NCBI RefSeq assembly: GCF_005154805.1
Contig: NZ_CP039727.1
Coordinates: 2,353,501-2,417,500 of the forward strand
Origin: Bacillus sp. S3
GTDB taxonomy: Bacteria > Bacillota > Bacilli > Bacillales > Cytobacillaceae
Direction of reading: 5' to 3'
DNA: 64,000 nt
Shown: positions 44,445 to 53,126 of the stretch, one piece after another
Layout: each line of letters opens with the position of its first letter
Position numbering within the stretch: the stretch's first letter is position 1
The notes under the pieces: generated by a model
Told to the model about the DNA's origin: nothing
Seen by the model: only the letters and a program-made list of their open reading frames with translations
Database searches by the model: none
Program-made: the position numbers and the translations under genes

Positions 44445-45887
44445 ATGGAAAGATCGGACAATAATCAGTCGATGATTGTGGGACTTTTGCTGGCTGGAAC
44501 GTTTATTGCGATTTTGAATCAAACACTGATGATTACAGCGATACCTCCGATTATGGTTGAAATGAACATTACCGCAAACAGTGCACAATGGCTGACGACT
44601 GTCTTTATGCTGGTGAATGGGATTATGATTCCAATTAGTGCCTTTTTATTAGAACGATTTACCACGAGGCAGTTATTTATCTCGGCGATGAGTATTTTTG
44701 CAGTGGGAACCGTTGTGGGTGGAATCGCTCCTACTTTTGAAATTCTTTTATTAGGCAGGGTGATTCAGTCGATTGGGGCAGGCGTGATGCTGCCGTTAAT
44801 GACCACCGTATTTTTACTCATTTTTCCGATCAATCGGCGCGGTGCAGCAATGGGGCTTGTCGGGCTTGTGATTTCCTTTGCACCGGCCATCGGTCCAGCG
44901 CTGTCCGGTTGGGTGACATCGCATTTTTCATGGAGAGTGTTATTTTTTATTATTTTGCCTATTGCACTTATCGATATCTTTGTCGCATTCCGTTTCTTGA
45001 AAAATGTCACTGAGATTTCCCGGCCAAAAGTGGATGTATTGTCAATCCTGCTTTCTTCAATAGGGTTTGGCGGACTTCTTTACGGATTTACATGTGCCGG
45101 CAATTACGGTTGGTCACACGTATCGACTGTTTTATCATTAGTGATTGGCGGCATATCATTGCTGTTATTTATTTTCCGCCAGTTACGACTAAAACACCCG
45201 ATGCTGGAATTTCGTGTGTTTACGTTTTCAATTTTCCCGTTCGCGATTATCATTGGAATGATTGGCTTTATGGGCTTAATTGGAGCGGAAACGATTATCC
45301 CGCTCTTTATGCAGAATATGAGAGGATTTTCTGCCTTTGAGGCAGGCTTAGCGTTATTGCCTGGTGCTCTTGTGAGTGGGTTCATGTCACCAATTGTAGG
45401 GAGAATCTTCGATAGATTCGGTGCGAGATGGCTTGTGATGATCGGCTTAACCATCATGACAGCTGCATCATTTGCGTTTACCACTTTAAGTCCGTCGACA
45501 ACGATGACCTATATTACGGTCCTTTACGGGATAAGAATGTTTGGTCTTTCGATGGTAATGATGCCGGTCGCAACAGCTGCCCTGAATCAGTTGCCAAAAC
45601 GATTAATTCCACACGGGGCTGCCATGGATAATACGATGAAAATGATTTCAGCTTCGGTAGGAACCGCTATTCTTGTAACAGTTATGACAACAACAGCGGA
45701 AGCAGCGAAACACCGTCCGGAGATCTCTTATCCGGATATGCACGGAGCGAATATCGCCTTTATGGTGGTATCAATTCTTTCGTTAATAGGACTGATCCTC
45801 TCTTTTTTCATTAAGCATAACCGACAGGCTGAAGGCGAATCGGACGGAAAAAGACAGAGAAATGTCCGAGTGAAACTCCAGGAGTAA
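44445..45887 (+). CDS. MFS drug exporter, DHA2 (EmrB/LmrB) family
   Basis: 480 residues, fourteen membrane helices. Motif A-type LLERFTTRQLFI, motif C-type GPALSGWVTSHFSWRVLFFI and the MMPVATAALNQLPKRLIPHGAAM block near 375 are typical of the DHA2 group. LNQTLMITAIPPIM is the family's D1-like N-terminal motif. Exports lipophilic drugs with H+. Starts at ATG 44445 after GGGGAG. An ATG four bases earlier is out of frame. Transcribed away from padR. Confidence 0.9.
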   Translation: MERSDNNQSMIVGLLLAGTFIAILNQTLMITAIPPIMVEMNITANSAQWLTTVFMLVNGIMIPISAFLLERFTTRQLFISAMSIFAVGTVVGGIAPTFEILLLGRVIQSIGAGVMLPLMTTVFLLIFPINRRGAAMGLVGLVISFAPAIGPALSGWVTSHFSWRVLFFIILPIALIDIFVAFRFLKNVTEISRPKVDVLSILLSSIGFGGLLYGFTCAGNYGWSHVSTVLSLVIGGISLLLFIFRQLRLKHPMLEFRVFTFSIFPFAIIIGMIGFMGLIGAETIIPLFMQNMRGFSAFEAGLALLPGALVSGFMSPIVGRIFDRFGARWLVMIGLTIMTAASFAFTTLSPSTTMTYITVLYGIRMFGLSMVMMPVATAALNQLPKRLIPHGAAMDNTMKMISASVGTAILVTVMTTTAEAAKHRPEISYPDMHGANIAFMVVSILSLIGLILSFFIKHNRQAEGESDGKRQRNVRVKLQE

Positions 45888-45902
45888 TAGATCAACTGCT
45901 GT

Positions 45903-45943
45903 AAAAGGGAGTGCCATATTTTTATATGGTGCTCCCTTTTTAT
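45903..45943 (+). terminator. Terminator
   Basis: 17-bp stem with two wobble pairs (45903-45919 with 45924-45940), TTTT loop, T-rich tail. Confidence 0.85.
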
Positions 45944-45981
45944 TTGGTTTTTCTCCAATAGGGTCCCGTTTTTGCGTGTGG

Positions 45982-45994
45982 GGTGTCAGGCACC
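45982..45994. repeat. GGTGTCAGGCACC interspersed repeat, copy 2
   Basis: Identical to the 13-mer at 2528-2540. It stands 105 bases upstream of livJ, between a terminator and the lipoprotein start. Confidence 0.6.
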
Positions 45995-46098
45995 AGTTGT
46001 CTAAAATTGGAATGAATAAATTGTCCTATTTTATTCTTTGGACAAATATACATATTAAAGGAGGAGCCTGTATTACAAAGAAAAAGGGGAGGGGCAAT

Positions 46099-47289
46099 AT
46101 GAAGGTGAAAAAATCATTAGCATTATTGTTAACGGGGGGCTTGGCTGCGAGTATTTTTTTAGCTGGCTGCGGCTCTAAGTCCGGGGATGGTGGAAAAAGC
46201 AGTTCAAACATGATTAAGATTGCGACACAAACCCCACTTTCAGGGGGCAGTGCGACAATTGGGGAAGCCATTAAGCTGGGTGCCCAAATGAAACTAGATG
46301 AGGAAAAGAAAAAGTTTAAGGAATTAGGATTTGATCTGCAGCTGGTACCTTACGATGATCAGGGGGATCCAAAGAAAGGGGTGGCCAATGCTCAAATAAT
46401 CGGGGCAGATAAATCGATTATGGCGGTGGTTGGCCACTTTAATTCAGGCGTCGCCATCCCATCATCTGAGGTTTATGAAAAATATGCGATCCCAATGGTT
46501 TCACCAGCAAACTCTGCGGTAGAAGTAACATCAAGGGGATTAAAAACCGTCAACCGTATTGTCGCTCGTGATGACTTCCAAGGCCCTGCAGGTGCTGAAT
46601 TTGCCGTAAATACATTAAAAGCGAAGAAAATTTTTATCATCCAGGACAAAACGGCATACGGGACAGGTCTTGCAGAGGCTTTCAAAAAGGCTGCAGAGGA
46701 AAAAGGTGCTGAAATTCTCGGCTTTGAAGGGATTACCGTTGGAGAAAAAGATTTCAATGGTGTTCTAAATCAGGTCGTTTCCAAAAAGCCTGATTTGGTC
46801 TATTTCGGAGGAATCTACGCTGAGGGCGGACTCATTATTAAACAAGCTCGTGAAAAAGGCATTACTGTCCCATTTCTTGGCGGGGATGGTTTAGATGCTT
46901 CTACACTGGTTGAAATAGCAGGCGGTGCGATTAAAGATACGTATATTACTTCGCTGGCCGGGGATTCAACGAAAACTGAAGAAGGAAAGAAGTTTACGGA
47001 GAGCTATAAATCAAAATTCAACAAAAGCACGGAATCGTATTCCGTATACGGCTATGATACGATGGGCGTGGTTTTAAAGGGAATAGAGGATGCCATCAAA
47101 GCAAATAACAACAAAATGCCAACTCGTGAACAAGTAAGGGATGCCGTTCGCGGTGTGAAGGATTATCAAGGTGTGTTAACAAAAGTCAGCTTCGATGATA
47201 TCGGTGACAATAATTATGCAAAAGTGTTTATTTATAGTTTTAAAGAAGCAAAATACCCAGCTGAATTAGTGGGAGAAGTTAGTAAATAA
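46099..47289 (+). CDS. livJ: Branched-chain amino acid ABC transporter binding lipoprotein
   Basis: 396 residues from the ATG at 46099 (GGGGAGGGG upstream). The in-frame extension to 45976 lacks a site and precedes the lipoprotein signal, which ends IFLAGCGSKS. The Leu/Ile/Val-binding fold is shown by IKIATQTPLSGGSATIGEAI, LVPYDDQGDPKKGVANA, VVGHFNSGVAIPSS, and YTSLAG-type blocks. It captures branched-chain amino acids outside the cell for LivHMGF. First gene of a five-gene operon. Confidence 0.94.
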   Translation: MKVKKSLALLLTGGLAASIFLAGCGSKSGDGGKSSSNMIKIATQTPLSGGSATIGEAIKLGAQMKLDEEKKKFKELGFDLQLVPYDDQGDPKKGVANAQIIGADKSIMAVVGHFNSGVAIPSSEVYEKYAIPMVSPANSAVEVTSRGLKTVNRIVARDDFQGPAGAEFAVNTLKAKKIFIIQDKTAYGTGLAEAFKKAAEEKGAEILGFEGITVGEKDFNGVLNQVVSKKPDLVYFGGIYAEGGLIIKQAREKGITVPFLGGDGLDASTLVEIAGGAIKDTYITSLAGDSTKTEEGKKFTESYKSKFNKSTESYSVYGYDTMGVVLKGIEDAIKANNNKMPTREQVRDAVRGVKDYQGVLTKVSFDDIGDNNYAKVFIYSFKEAKYPAELVGEVSK

Positions 47290-47296
47290 CAAGATT

Positions 47297-47345
47297 GAAA
47301 AGGGTATACCTCATTTTTCCAGAGTGAGAATACCCTTTTCTTTCT
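47297..47345 (+). terminator. Intra-operon hairpin between livJ and livH
   Basis: GAAAAGGGTAT/ATACCCTTTTC stem (47297-47307, 47330-47340) with extra inner pairs, T-poor tail (TTTCT). Likely a partial terminator or mRNA stabiliser giving more binding protein than permease. Confidence 0.65.
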
Positions 47346-47375
47346 ATGGTTAATTGGGACAAGGGGGGAAAGCTT

Positions 47376-48362
47376 TTGTTTAACGAAATACTCCAATCAA
47401 TCCCGCAGGTGTTGATCGATGGTCTTACCTTGGGAGCGGTGTACGCTGTTATTGCGATCGGCTACACAATGGTCTACGGGATTTTGGAATTAATTAACTT
47501 TGCACATGGGGAAATATTTATGTCAGGTGCATTTATTGGAACGGCGGTATTAATCGTTTTAACGGGAATCGGATGGGTTTCATCCGTACCGGCAATCGTG
47601 ATGCTGATCGCGGTCCTCTTATTTACAGCTATTCTTACTGGCTTCCTCGGAATGGGAATCGAGAGGGTGGCCTATCGGCCGCTTCGGAATGCACCTCGGT
47701 TAATCCCGCTGATTACGGCAATTGGTATTTCATTCTTATTACAGGATATTGTTCGATTCATTGCAGAATTAAAAAAAGGAAATTACATCGTAACAGGCCC
47801 AAGTTTATTTACCAATCAGATTTCCATTAAAGCCTCATCAGTAAGCTCGATATTTAATGATGCCACGATTAAAACATCGTTTGTGATTGTTCTTGTGGCG
47901 GCGGTGATTATGATGATTGGTCTTGACCTCTTTGTTAATCGAACAAAGTGGGGGATGGCACTGAGAGCTGTCGCGCAAGATCGGGAAACAGCTTCGTTGA
48001 TGACCATTAATGTGAATAAGGTAATCTCGATGACCTTTTTTATCGGTTCAGCCCTGGGCGGAGCAACGGGGGTGCTTTTTGCTGTACAATACGGAACTAT
48101 AGACCCTTATATTGGCTTTATTCTTGGCTTGAAGGCGTTTACGGCCGCTGTTTTAGGCGGTATTGGAAATATTCGTGGAGCCATGTTCGGAGGGTTGCTG
48201 CTTGGATTATTAGAAATGTTTGCTTCCGCTAATTTAACCCTTTTATCTCATGGGGTATTCGGTGCTGAGTATAAAGATGTATTTGCGTTTATTATCCTAA
48301 TTCTTGTACTACTTTTTAAACCGGAGGGCTTATTCGGCAAACCGGTAACCGAGAAAGTGTAG
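47376..48362 (+). CDS. livH: Branched-chain amino acid ABC permease LivH
   Basis: 328 residues from the TTG at 47376, with AAGGGGGG upstream; ATG 47346 is in frame but without a site. Eight membrane helices. LTLGAVYAVIAIGYTMVYGILELINFAHGE at the start (family core) and GKALGLKAFTAAVLGGIGNIRGA near the end (EAA-like loop) identify LivH. One of two permease subunits. Confidence 0.93.
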   Translation: MFNEILQSIPQVLIDGLTLGAVYAVIAIGYTMVYGILELINFAHGEIFMSGAFIGTAVLIVLTGIGWVSSVPAIVMLIAVLLFTAILTGFLGMGIERVAYRPLRNAPRLIPLITAIGISFLLQDIVRFIAELKKGNYIVTGPSLFTNQISIKASSVSSIFNDATIKTSFVIVLVAAVIMMIGLDLFVNRTKWGMALRAVAQDRETASLMTINVNKVISMTFFIGSALGGATGVLFAVQYGTIDPYIGFILGLKAFTAAVLGGIGNIRGAMFGGLLLGLLEMFASANLTLLSHGVFGAEYKDVFAFIILILVLLFKPEGLFGKPVTEKV

Positions 48363-48371
48363 GTGAGAAGA

Positions 48372-49667
48372 ATGAAAGCGCTTTGGAATACCTATAAACA
48401 AAAAAGATCTGTACAAGGGGTTTTTCTTCTTATTTACATTGGAGTCACATCTTTGGGGTTATTTTTAGCACAAAAATCAGTAACAGCATTTCTTCTTCTA
48501 TTAGCATCGCTATTACTATTATATTTTACTAACTTCAAGAATCTTACCAAATGGGTCATTGCAGGAGTGGTGTTAGTATTTTTACTCCCTTTCACTGCCA
48601 GTAATGGAGACGGCTATCAATCCTATATGGAAGTGGCGACACTTGTTGGAATCTATATCTCAATGGCATTGGGATTGAATATTGTCGTAGGGATGGCCGG
48701 GCTTCTTGATTTAGGATTTATCGCGTTTTTTGCCGTCGGGGCCTATTCCTATGGTATATTTGCTACCGCACAAGCCAATAATTTTATGCCATTTGGCCAA
48801 TTTCCACTTTCCGGAGAAAGTTTTTGGATTTTTATTTTAATCGGCTGTTTTGTTGCCGCCTTGTTCGGGGTTCTACTGGGAATACCGGTGCTTCGGGTGA
48901 AAGGAGATTATTTGGCGATTGTTACACTGGGCTTTGGTGAGATTATCCGAATTATCTTTAATAACTTGGATCGACCTATTAATATTACAAACGGAGCAAT
49001 GGGACTCCCTTCGGTTACACCGCCCCGTTTGTTTGGAATAGACTTTCTTTATCCAAGTCAATTCTATTACGTTGTGCTGATCATACTGGTATTTACCATT
49101 TTTACTGTCCGCCGTTTTGAACATTCAAAAATAGGCCGTTCGTGGAAAGCCGTAAGAGAAAATGAAATCGCTGCTCAGTCAATGGGTGTCCCATTAGTAA
49201 AAACTAAATTACTGGCCTTTGCTATCGGCGCCTCCTTCTCAGGTATGATGGGCGTTGTCTTTGCAGCTAAACAAGCATTTGTTGATCCGACAAGTTTTAC
49301 CTTACTTGAGTCCATTACGATTCTCGTCATGGTCATCTTGGGTGGAATGGGCAGTGTTCCAGGCGTGATTCTTGGAGCTGCGGTTATGACGATTCTAAAC
49401 CTTCAAGTATTAACAGAGATAACAAATTGGTTAAATCAGCTAAGTACATCTGGAGCTTTTTCCATTCCAGACGCACTGTCTCCTTCAAAAATGCAAAGGA
49501 TGATCTTCGGATTGCTCCTAATCCTATTTGCTCTCTATCGGCCACAGGGTCTCCTGCCAGCTAAGAATCGAAAATATAATGAAAAAGCATTACGAAAGGG
49601 AAGCGAGGAGGCTGCCGGTGAAACTGTATCAGAAAATTCACCAATCGAGAAAACTCAGGAGGTGTAG
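48372..49667 (+). CDS. livM: Branched-chain amino acid ABC permease LivM
   Basis: 431 residues from the ATG at 48372, ten bases after the livH stop; AGGTGAGAAG serves as ribosome site. About ten helices with a long N-terminal extension of four helices usual for LivM. GLNIVVGMAGLLDLGFIAFFAVGAYSYG and ITILVMVILGGMGSVPGVILGA are the family blocks. The charged C-terminal tail is soluble. Second permease subunit. Confidence 0.93.
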   Translation: MKALWNTYKQKRSVQGVFLLIYIGVTSLGLFLAQKSVTAFLLLLASLLLLYFTNFKNLTKWVIAGVVLVFLLPFTASNGDGYQSYMEVATLVGIYISMALGLNIVVGMAGLLDLGFIAFFAVGAYSYGIFATAQANNFMPFGQFPLSGESFWIFILIGCFVAALFGVLLGIPVLRVKGDYLAIVTLGFGEIIRIIFNNLDRPINITNGAMGLPSVTPPRLFGIDFLYPSQFYYVVLIILVFTIFTVRRFEHSKIGRSWKAVRENEIAAQSMGVPLVKTKLLAFAIGASFSGMMGVVFAAKQAFVDPTSFTLLESITILVMVILGGMGSVPGVILGAAVMTILNLQVLTEITNWLNQLSTSGAFSIPDALSPSKMQRMIFGLLLILFALYRPQGLLPAKNRKYNEKALRKGSEEAAGETVSENSPIEKTQEV

Positions 49668-49670
49668 CAA

Positions 49671-50447
49671 ATGGCCATTTTAGAGGTGCAAAATTTATCG
49701 AAGAAATTTGGCGGTTTAACAGCAAATCAGGATGTTTCGATGAAAGTGGAGAAACATTCAATTACAGCCGTTATTGGACCAAACGGTGCTGGAAAAACAA
49801 CCTTTTTTAATATGATTACGGGTGTCTATCAGCCTACTTCAGGGACCATTTTACTTGAAAATGAAAAAATAAATGGGTTAAAGCCCCATGCGGTTTGTCA
49901 AAAGGGAATCGCAAGAACATTTCAGAACATCCGGTTATTTAATGAGATGTCCGTGCTTGAAAATGTGATGGTTGGAATGCATACACGGTTAAAAGCAGGT
50001 TTTCTTGGGATTTTATTCAATCTACCGACCATTCGGAAGGAAGAGGCTGCTTCGGAAATAAAGGCGTATCAATTATTAGAATATGTTGGGCTGGAATCCT
50101 TTTTAAATGAAAAAGCGTGCAATTTAAGCTACGGGGCTCAAAGAAGATTAGAGATTGCAAGAGCGCTTGCTGCCGGTCCTAAGATCCTATTATTAGATGA
50201 GCCGGCTGCAGGTATGAATCCAAAGGAGACAAAAGAGCTGACCGGGCTGATTAAAAGGATGCGGGATGAATTCAATTTAACCGTCATTTTAATTGAACAT
50301 GACATGAAGCTTGTCATGGAAATCTCTGAACAAATCTTCGTACTCGATCATGGGGAAAAAATTGCAGAAGGAAGGCCCGAAGACATCCGAAATAATCCAA
50401 AAGTGATTGAGGCATATCTAGGATCTGGGGCTGTTCAAGCTGGATAG
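49671..50447 (+). CDS. livG: Branched-chain amino acid ABC ATPase LivG
   Basis: 258 residues. Walker A GPNGAGKTT (residues 35-43), signature LSYGAQRRLEIARAL, Walker B ILLLDEPAAGMNP, and His-loop LIEHDM. ARTFQNIRLF is the Q-loop. The AGGAGG site lies before the ATG, three bases after the livM stop region. Works as a heterodimer with LivF. Confidence 0.96.
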   Translation: MAILEVQNLSKKFGGLTANQDVSMKVEKHSITAVIGPNGAGKTTFFNMITGVYQPTSGTILLENEKINGLKPHAVCQKGIARTFQNIRLFNEMSVLENVMVGMHTRLKAGFLGILFNLPTIRKEEAASEIKAYQLLEYVGLESFLNEKACNLSYGAQRRLEIARALAAGPKILLLDEPAAGMNPKETKELTGLIKRMRDEFNLTVILIEHDMKLVMEISEQIFVLDHGEKIAEGRPEDIRNNPKVIEAYLGSGAVQAG

Positions 50448-50458
50448 GGGGGAAATCC

Positions 50459-51160
50459 ATGCTTCAATTAAAAAACGTAGAAACCTTTTATGGCGGCATA
50501 CAGGCTTTAAAAGGAATTGATGTTTCTGTTGAAAAAGGGGAAATTGTTACACTAATTGGCAGTAATGGTGCCGGTAAATCAACGACATTAAAATCAATCA
50601 GCGGTCTGACAAAAGTAAAAACAGGAAACATTGTTTATAATGGAACGGACATTACCAATAAACCGGCTCATGAAACAACACTATTAGGAATTGCCCATGT
50701 TCCCGAGGGCAGGAGGATTTTTCCAAGACTATCAGTCAAAGAAAACTTATTAATGGGAGCTTTCTCAGTCAAGGGTAAGCAGGTGATTGAAGAAAGAATG
50801 GAGCGTGTCTTCCATTATTTCCCTAAGCTGAAAGATCGACTGGAGCAAAAGGGAGGGACAATGAGCGGTGGAGAGCAGCAAATGCTTGCGATTGGTAGAG
50901 CCCTTATGATGTCGCCGGATTTACTCATGTTAGACGAGCCCTCCATGGGTCTTGCACCCATTATAGTGGAACAAATCTTTGAAATCATCAAGGAATTAAA
51001 CGGAGAAGGGATAACGATCCTGCTCGTTGAACAAAATGCCTACCAGGCCTTACAAGTAGCTGATCGCGGTTATGTTATTCAAACGGGAGAAATTAAGCTC
51101 AAAGGAAACGGACATGATTTGATAACAAATGATGAAGTTCGGGAGGCGTATTTGGCTTAA
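50459..51160 (+). CDS. livF: Branched-chain amino acid ABC ATPase LivF
   Basis: 233 residues. Walker A GSNGAGKST, signature MSGGEQQMLAIGRALM, Walker B LLMLDEPSMGL, His-loop replaced by Gln-type LVEQNAY as usual in LivF. AHVPEGRRIFPRLSV is the family Q-loop region. Last gene of livJHMGF; a terminator follows 28 bases later. Confidence 0.96.
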   Translation: MLQLKNVETFYGGIQALKGIDVSVEKGEIVTLIGSNGAGKSTTLKSISGLTKVKTGNIVYNGTDITNKPAHETTLLGIAHVPEGRRIFPRLSVKENLLMGAFSVKGKQVIEERMERVFHYFPKLKDRLEQKGGTMSGGEQQMLAIGRALMMSPDLLMLDEPSMGLAPIIVEQIFEIIKELNGEGITILLVEQNAYQALQVADRGYVIQTGEIKLKGNGHDLITNDEVREAYLA

Positions 51161-51188
51161 AAAGGGAAATGAGGTTCAAATTGAAGAA

Positions 51189-51230
51189 AAGCCTGTAAAT
51201 CTATAAATTAGAGATACAGGCTTCTTTTTT
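51189..51230 (+). terminator. Terminator of liv operon
   Basis: AAGCCTGTA/TACAGGCTT stem and CTTTTTT tail. Confidence 0.82.
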
Positions 51231-51232
51231 AT

Positions 51233-51388
51233 CTAATCTTTTTTTAGTCTTCCTGCCTTTTTGGCTGCCTCTTTTAAGATGACTTCAATTTGGGCGTTTA
51301 CACTTCTGATTTCATCTTCCGCCCATTTTTCCAGCACTTCATATAACTTGGGATCAATGCGAAGCGGAAATGATTTTCTTTTCGTCAT
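51233..51388 (-). CDS. Ribbon-helix-helix (Arc-type) small DNA-binding protein, 51 aa
   Basis: 51 residues: [19 protein letters not shown], then [22 protein letters not shown] and a basic end (KKAGRLKKD). The FPLRI beta strand, two helices and the R-S-x-N-A-Q-I turn fit the Arc/MetJ-type ribbon-helix-helix fold. It lies 13 bases downstream of the SPFH gene on the same strand and is probably co-transcribed. A palindromic region upstream of the SPFH gene is a plausible target. Automatic pipelines often call such proteins antitoxins, but no toxin is present. Confidence 0.78.
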   Translation of the reverse strand: MTKRKSFPLRIDPKLYEVLEKWAEDEIRSVNAQIEVILKEAAKKAGRLKKD

Positions 51389-51401
51389 TTACGACACAAC
51401 C

Positions 51402-52259
51402 TTAATAGATGCTTCCTGTATTAATAATGGGTTGGGTTCCTTTTTCAGAAACAATGGCGACCATCAGGTTATTGACCATCTGCGCTTTTTTCTCTTCATC
51501 AAGTTCAACAATTTCTTGCTCTGCAAGCTGGTCAATTGCAGCTTTTACTAGCCCTACTGCACCGTCGACAATGACTTTCCGCGCAGACAGGACAGCTTGC
51601 GCTTGTTGTCTTTGAAGCATGGCAGAAGCGATTTCAGAGGAATAGGCAAGGTGCATAATCCTGGCTTCGATGACGTCAACACCGGCAACATCCAGTCTTT
51701 TCTGTAAATCATACATAAGGACTTCGGCTACTTCGTCGCTATTTTGCCGAAGTGTCAATGTGCTTTCCATATTACCGAACGAATCATAAGCATATCTGCT
51801 TGCAATATGACGAATACCGGTTTCACTTTGAATTTGAATGAATTTTTCGTAGTTTTCTACATCATATAAAGCTTTAGCAGCATCTCTTACTTTATACACT
51901 ACAACGGCTGCAATCTGAATCGGATTTCCTTCTAAATCATTTACTTTTAGCTTCTCGCTGTTAAAGTTGGTCACACGTAATGATACGCTTCGCTTGAATG
52001 TGAATGGAATGGTGGCCCATAATCCCTGATCTCTTATAACTCCGAGATAAGTTCCAAAGAACGTCAATACTTTTGCTTCGTTTGGCTGAACAATGGTTAA
52101 ACTGGTGGCAATAATTAATCCAATCAATAAGACGACGATTCCGGTAATTTTAACCGAAATCTCTCCGGTTACGATTAAATAAATTCCAAAACCAATACAC
52201 AAAAGCGCAATAATAAGTGCTGCAAAACCATTCATTTTAAATATTGATTTTTCCTGCAT
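51402..52259 (-). CDS. SPFH/Band 7 domain membrane protein
   Basis: 285 residues. Two N-terminal membrane helices (about 10-50), then the SPFH fold starting IVQPNEAKVLTFFGTYLGVIRDQGLW and a helical C-terminus. RVTNFNSEKLKVNDLEGNPIQIAAVVVYKV is the family core. C-terminal helices (AMLQRQQAQAVLSARKVIVDGAV) allow oligomer rings. SPFH proteins scaffold membrane domains and proteases. ATG with GGAGGGG upstream. Paired with the ribbon-helix-helix gene. Confidence 0.9.
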   Translation of the reverse strand: MQEKSIFKMNGFAALIIALLCIGFGIYLIVTGEISVKITGIVVLLIGLIIATSLTIVQPNEAKVLTFFGTYLGVIRDQGLWATIPFTFKRSVSLRVTNFNSEKLKVNDLEGNPIQIAAVVVYKVRDAAKALYDVENYEKFIQIQSETGIRHIASRYAYDSFGNMESTLTLRQNSDEVAEVLMYDLQKRLDVAGVDVIEARIMHLAYSSEIASAMLQRQQAQAVLSARKVIVDGAVGLVKAAIDQLAEQEIVELDEEKKAQMVNNLMVAIVSEKGTQPIINTGSIY

Positions 52260-52282
52260 TTGAACCCCTCCAAATGAAAAAT

Positions 52283-52314
52283 ATGATATAAAAGTGATAT
52301 CATATTTATATCAT
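52283..52314. promoter_or_regulatory. Palindromic operator candidate upstream of the SPFH gene
   Basis: ATGATATAAA (52283-52292) and its exact complement TTTATATCAT (52305-52314) flank the palindrome TGATATCA (52295-52302). It lies 24 bases upstream of the SPFH start and would suit a ribbon-helix-helix repressor. Confidence 0.6.
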
Positions 52315-52414
52315 AAGGCAATAGTTTAAAAAAGTAAATATTTATATAAAATTCCACTACTTTTCCATTAAGGAAGGGTGGATTTTTAATAATGAGACTG
52401 TGTTTAAGCACATT

Positions 52415-52550
52415 TTGATTGGAGTGGAAGGCGCGAGACTCCTGCGGGAGCAGCGGGACAGGTGAGACCCCACAGGCGCTTTAGCGCCGAGGAGGCTCAC
52501 CGCCCGCCCCGCGAACCGCTTGCGCCTGGAACGGAAATCAACATTCATCT
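52415..52550. repeat. GC-rich structured interspersed repeat
   Basis: About 135 bases, much richer in G and C than the surroundings. It begins TTGATTGGAGTGGAAGGCGC and ends with the AGGCGC and TTGATT ends in inverse order; it contains a GGCGCT/AGCGCC hairpin. I recall similar GAAGGCGCGAGACTCCTGCGGG-type elements as abundant in several Bacillus genomes. The 52260-52605 gap has no gene. Confidence 0.65.
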
Positions 52551-52571
52551 TTAACATAGCCTAAAAATAAA

Positions 52572-52603
52572 AAATGCAAAGCATCCAAGAATGCTTTGCA
52601 TTT
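52572..52603 (-). terminator. Terminator of ywbE
   Basis: Perfect 13-bp AAATGCAAAGCAT/ATGCTTTGCATTT stem with T-rich tail on the minus strand. Confidence 0.88.
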
Positions 52604-52605
52604 CG

Positions 52606-52803
52606 TTAGTCATTATGGATTTTTTGTACCCGGCCGACTTGTCCATCTGTTAGCCTGACCTTGATCCCATGTGGATGGGTACTTGATTTGGTGAGAATAT
52701 CTTTCACAGTTCCATGGGTGAGCTTGCCAGTTTTTTGATCAGCTTTTAATACAATATCAACCAAAAGCCCTGGTGTTACATCTTTCCTGTTTTGGCCGTT
52801 CAT
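52606..52803 (-). CDS. ywbE: YwbE family protein, 65 aa
   Basis: 65 residues matching the YwbE/DUF2196 pattern: DVTPGLLVDIVLKADQKTGKLTHGTVKDILT, then HPHGIKVRLTDGQVGRVQKI (shown in part). Beta-rich, probably an RNA- or protein-binding small barrel; function unknown. Its ATG overlaps the stop codon of the upstream gene by one base (TAATG), so translation is coupled. Confidence 0.88.
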   Translation of the reverse strand: MNGQNRKDVTPGLLVDIVLKADQKTGKLTHGTVKDILTKSSTHPHGIKVRLTDGQVGRVQKIHND

Positions 52804-52997
52804 TATACACCCATTTTTCTGCGGGTATTGCTCGGCTTTTTGGATTGCTGACTTTTCAATTTCTTTGTGGAAAGATCACCATTCGTCTTTCCATTACCAG
52901 CTGAATTCTGGTTCTTTTTGTTTGCAAGCTGCTGCTTCATAGCCTCTTGCAGGCTGATTTTCTTTTTTGTTCCATCGGTTTGATTACTCTCAGACAT
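52803..52997 (-). CDS. Small basic protein coupled to ywbE, 64 aa
   Basis: 64 residues from the ATG at 52997 (GGAGGATG upstream); an ATG five codons earlier overlaps that site. Low complexity, rich in Lys, Ser, Asn and Gln, probably disordered, with one possible helix (KISLQEAMKQQLANKK). Two-gene unit with ywbE. No family recognised. Confidence 0.65.
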   Translation of the reverse strand: MSESNQTDGTKKKISLQEAMKQQLANKKNQNSAGNGKTNGDLSTKKLKSQQSKKPSNTRRKMGV

Positions 52998-53126
52998 ATA
53001 AACATCCTCCATAAATTACTTTTTTGTTAGTCAAAGTATAATCTATTTTTAGGGAATTTGAAAATAAAATATCGAAATTAGCAATTGCATGTGATTCACA
53101 TAAAATAAAGAAAAATTGTTCTGGGG

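Noticed and set aside
51233..51388. Antitoxin of a toxin-antitoxin pair
   Set aside because: The partner is an SPFH membrane protein, not a toxin; the pair fits a regulator-target unit better.
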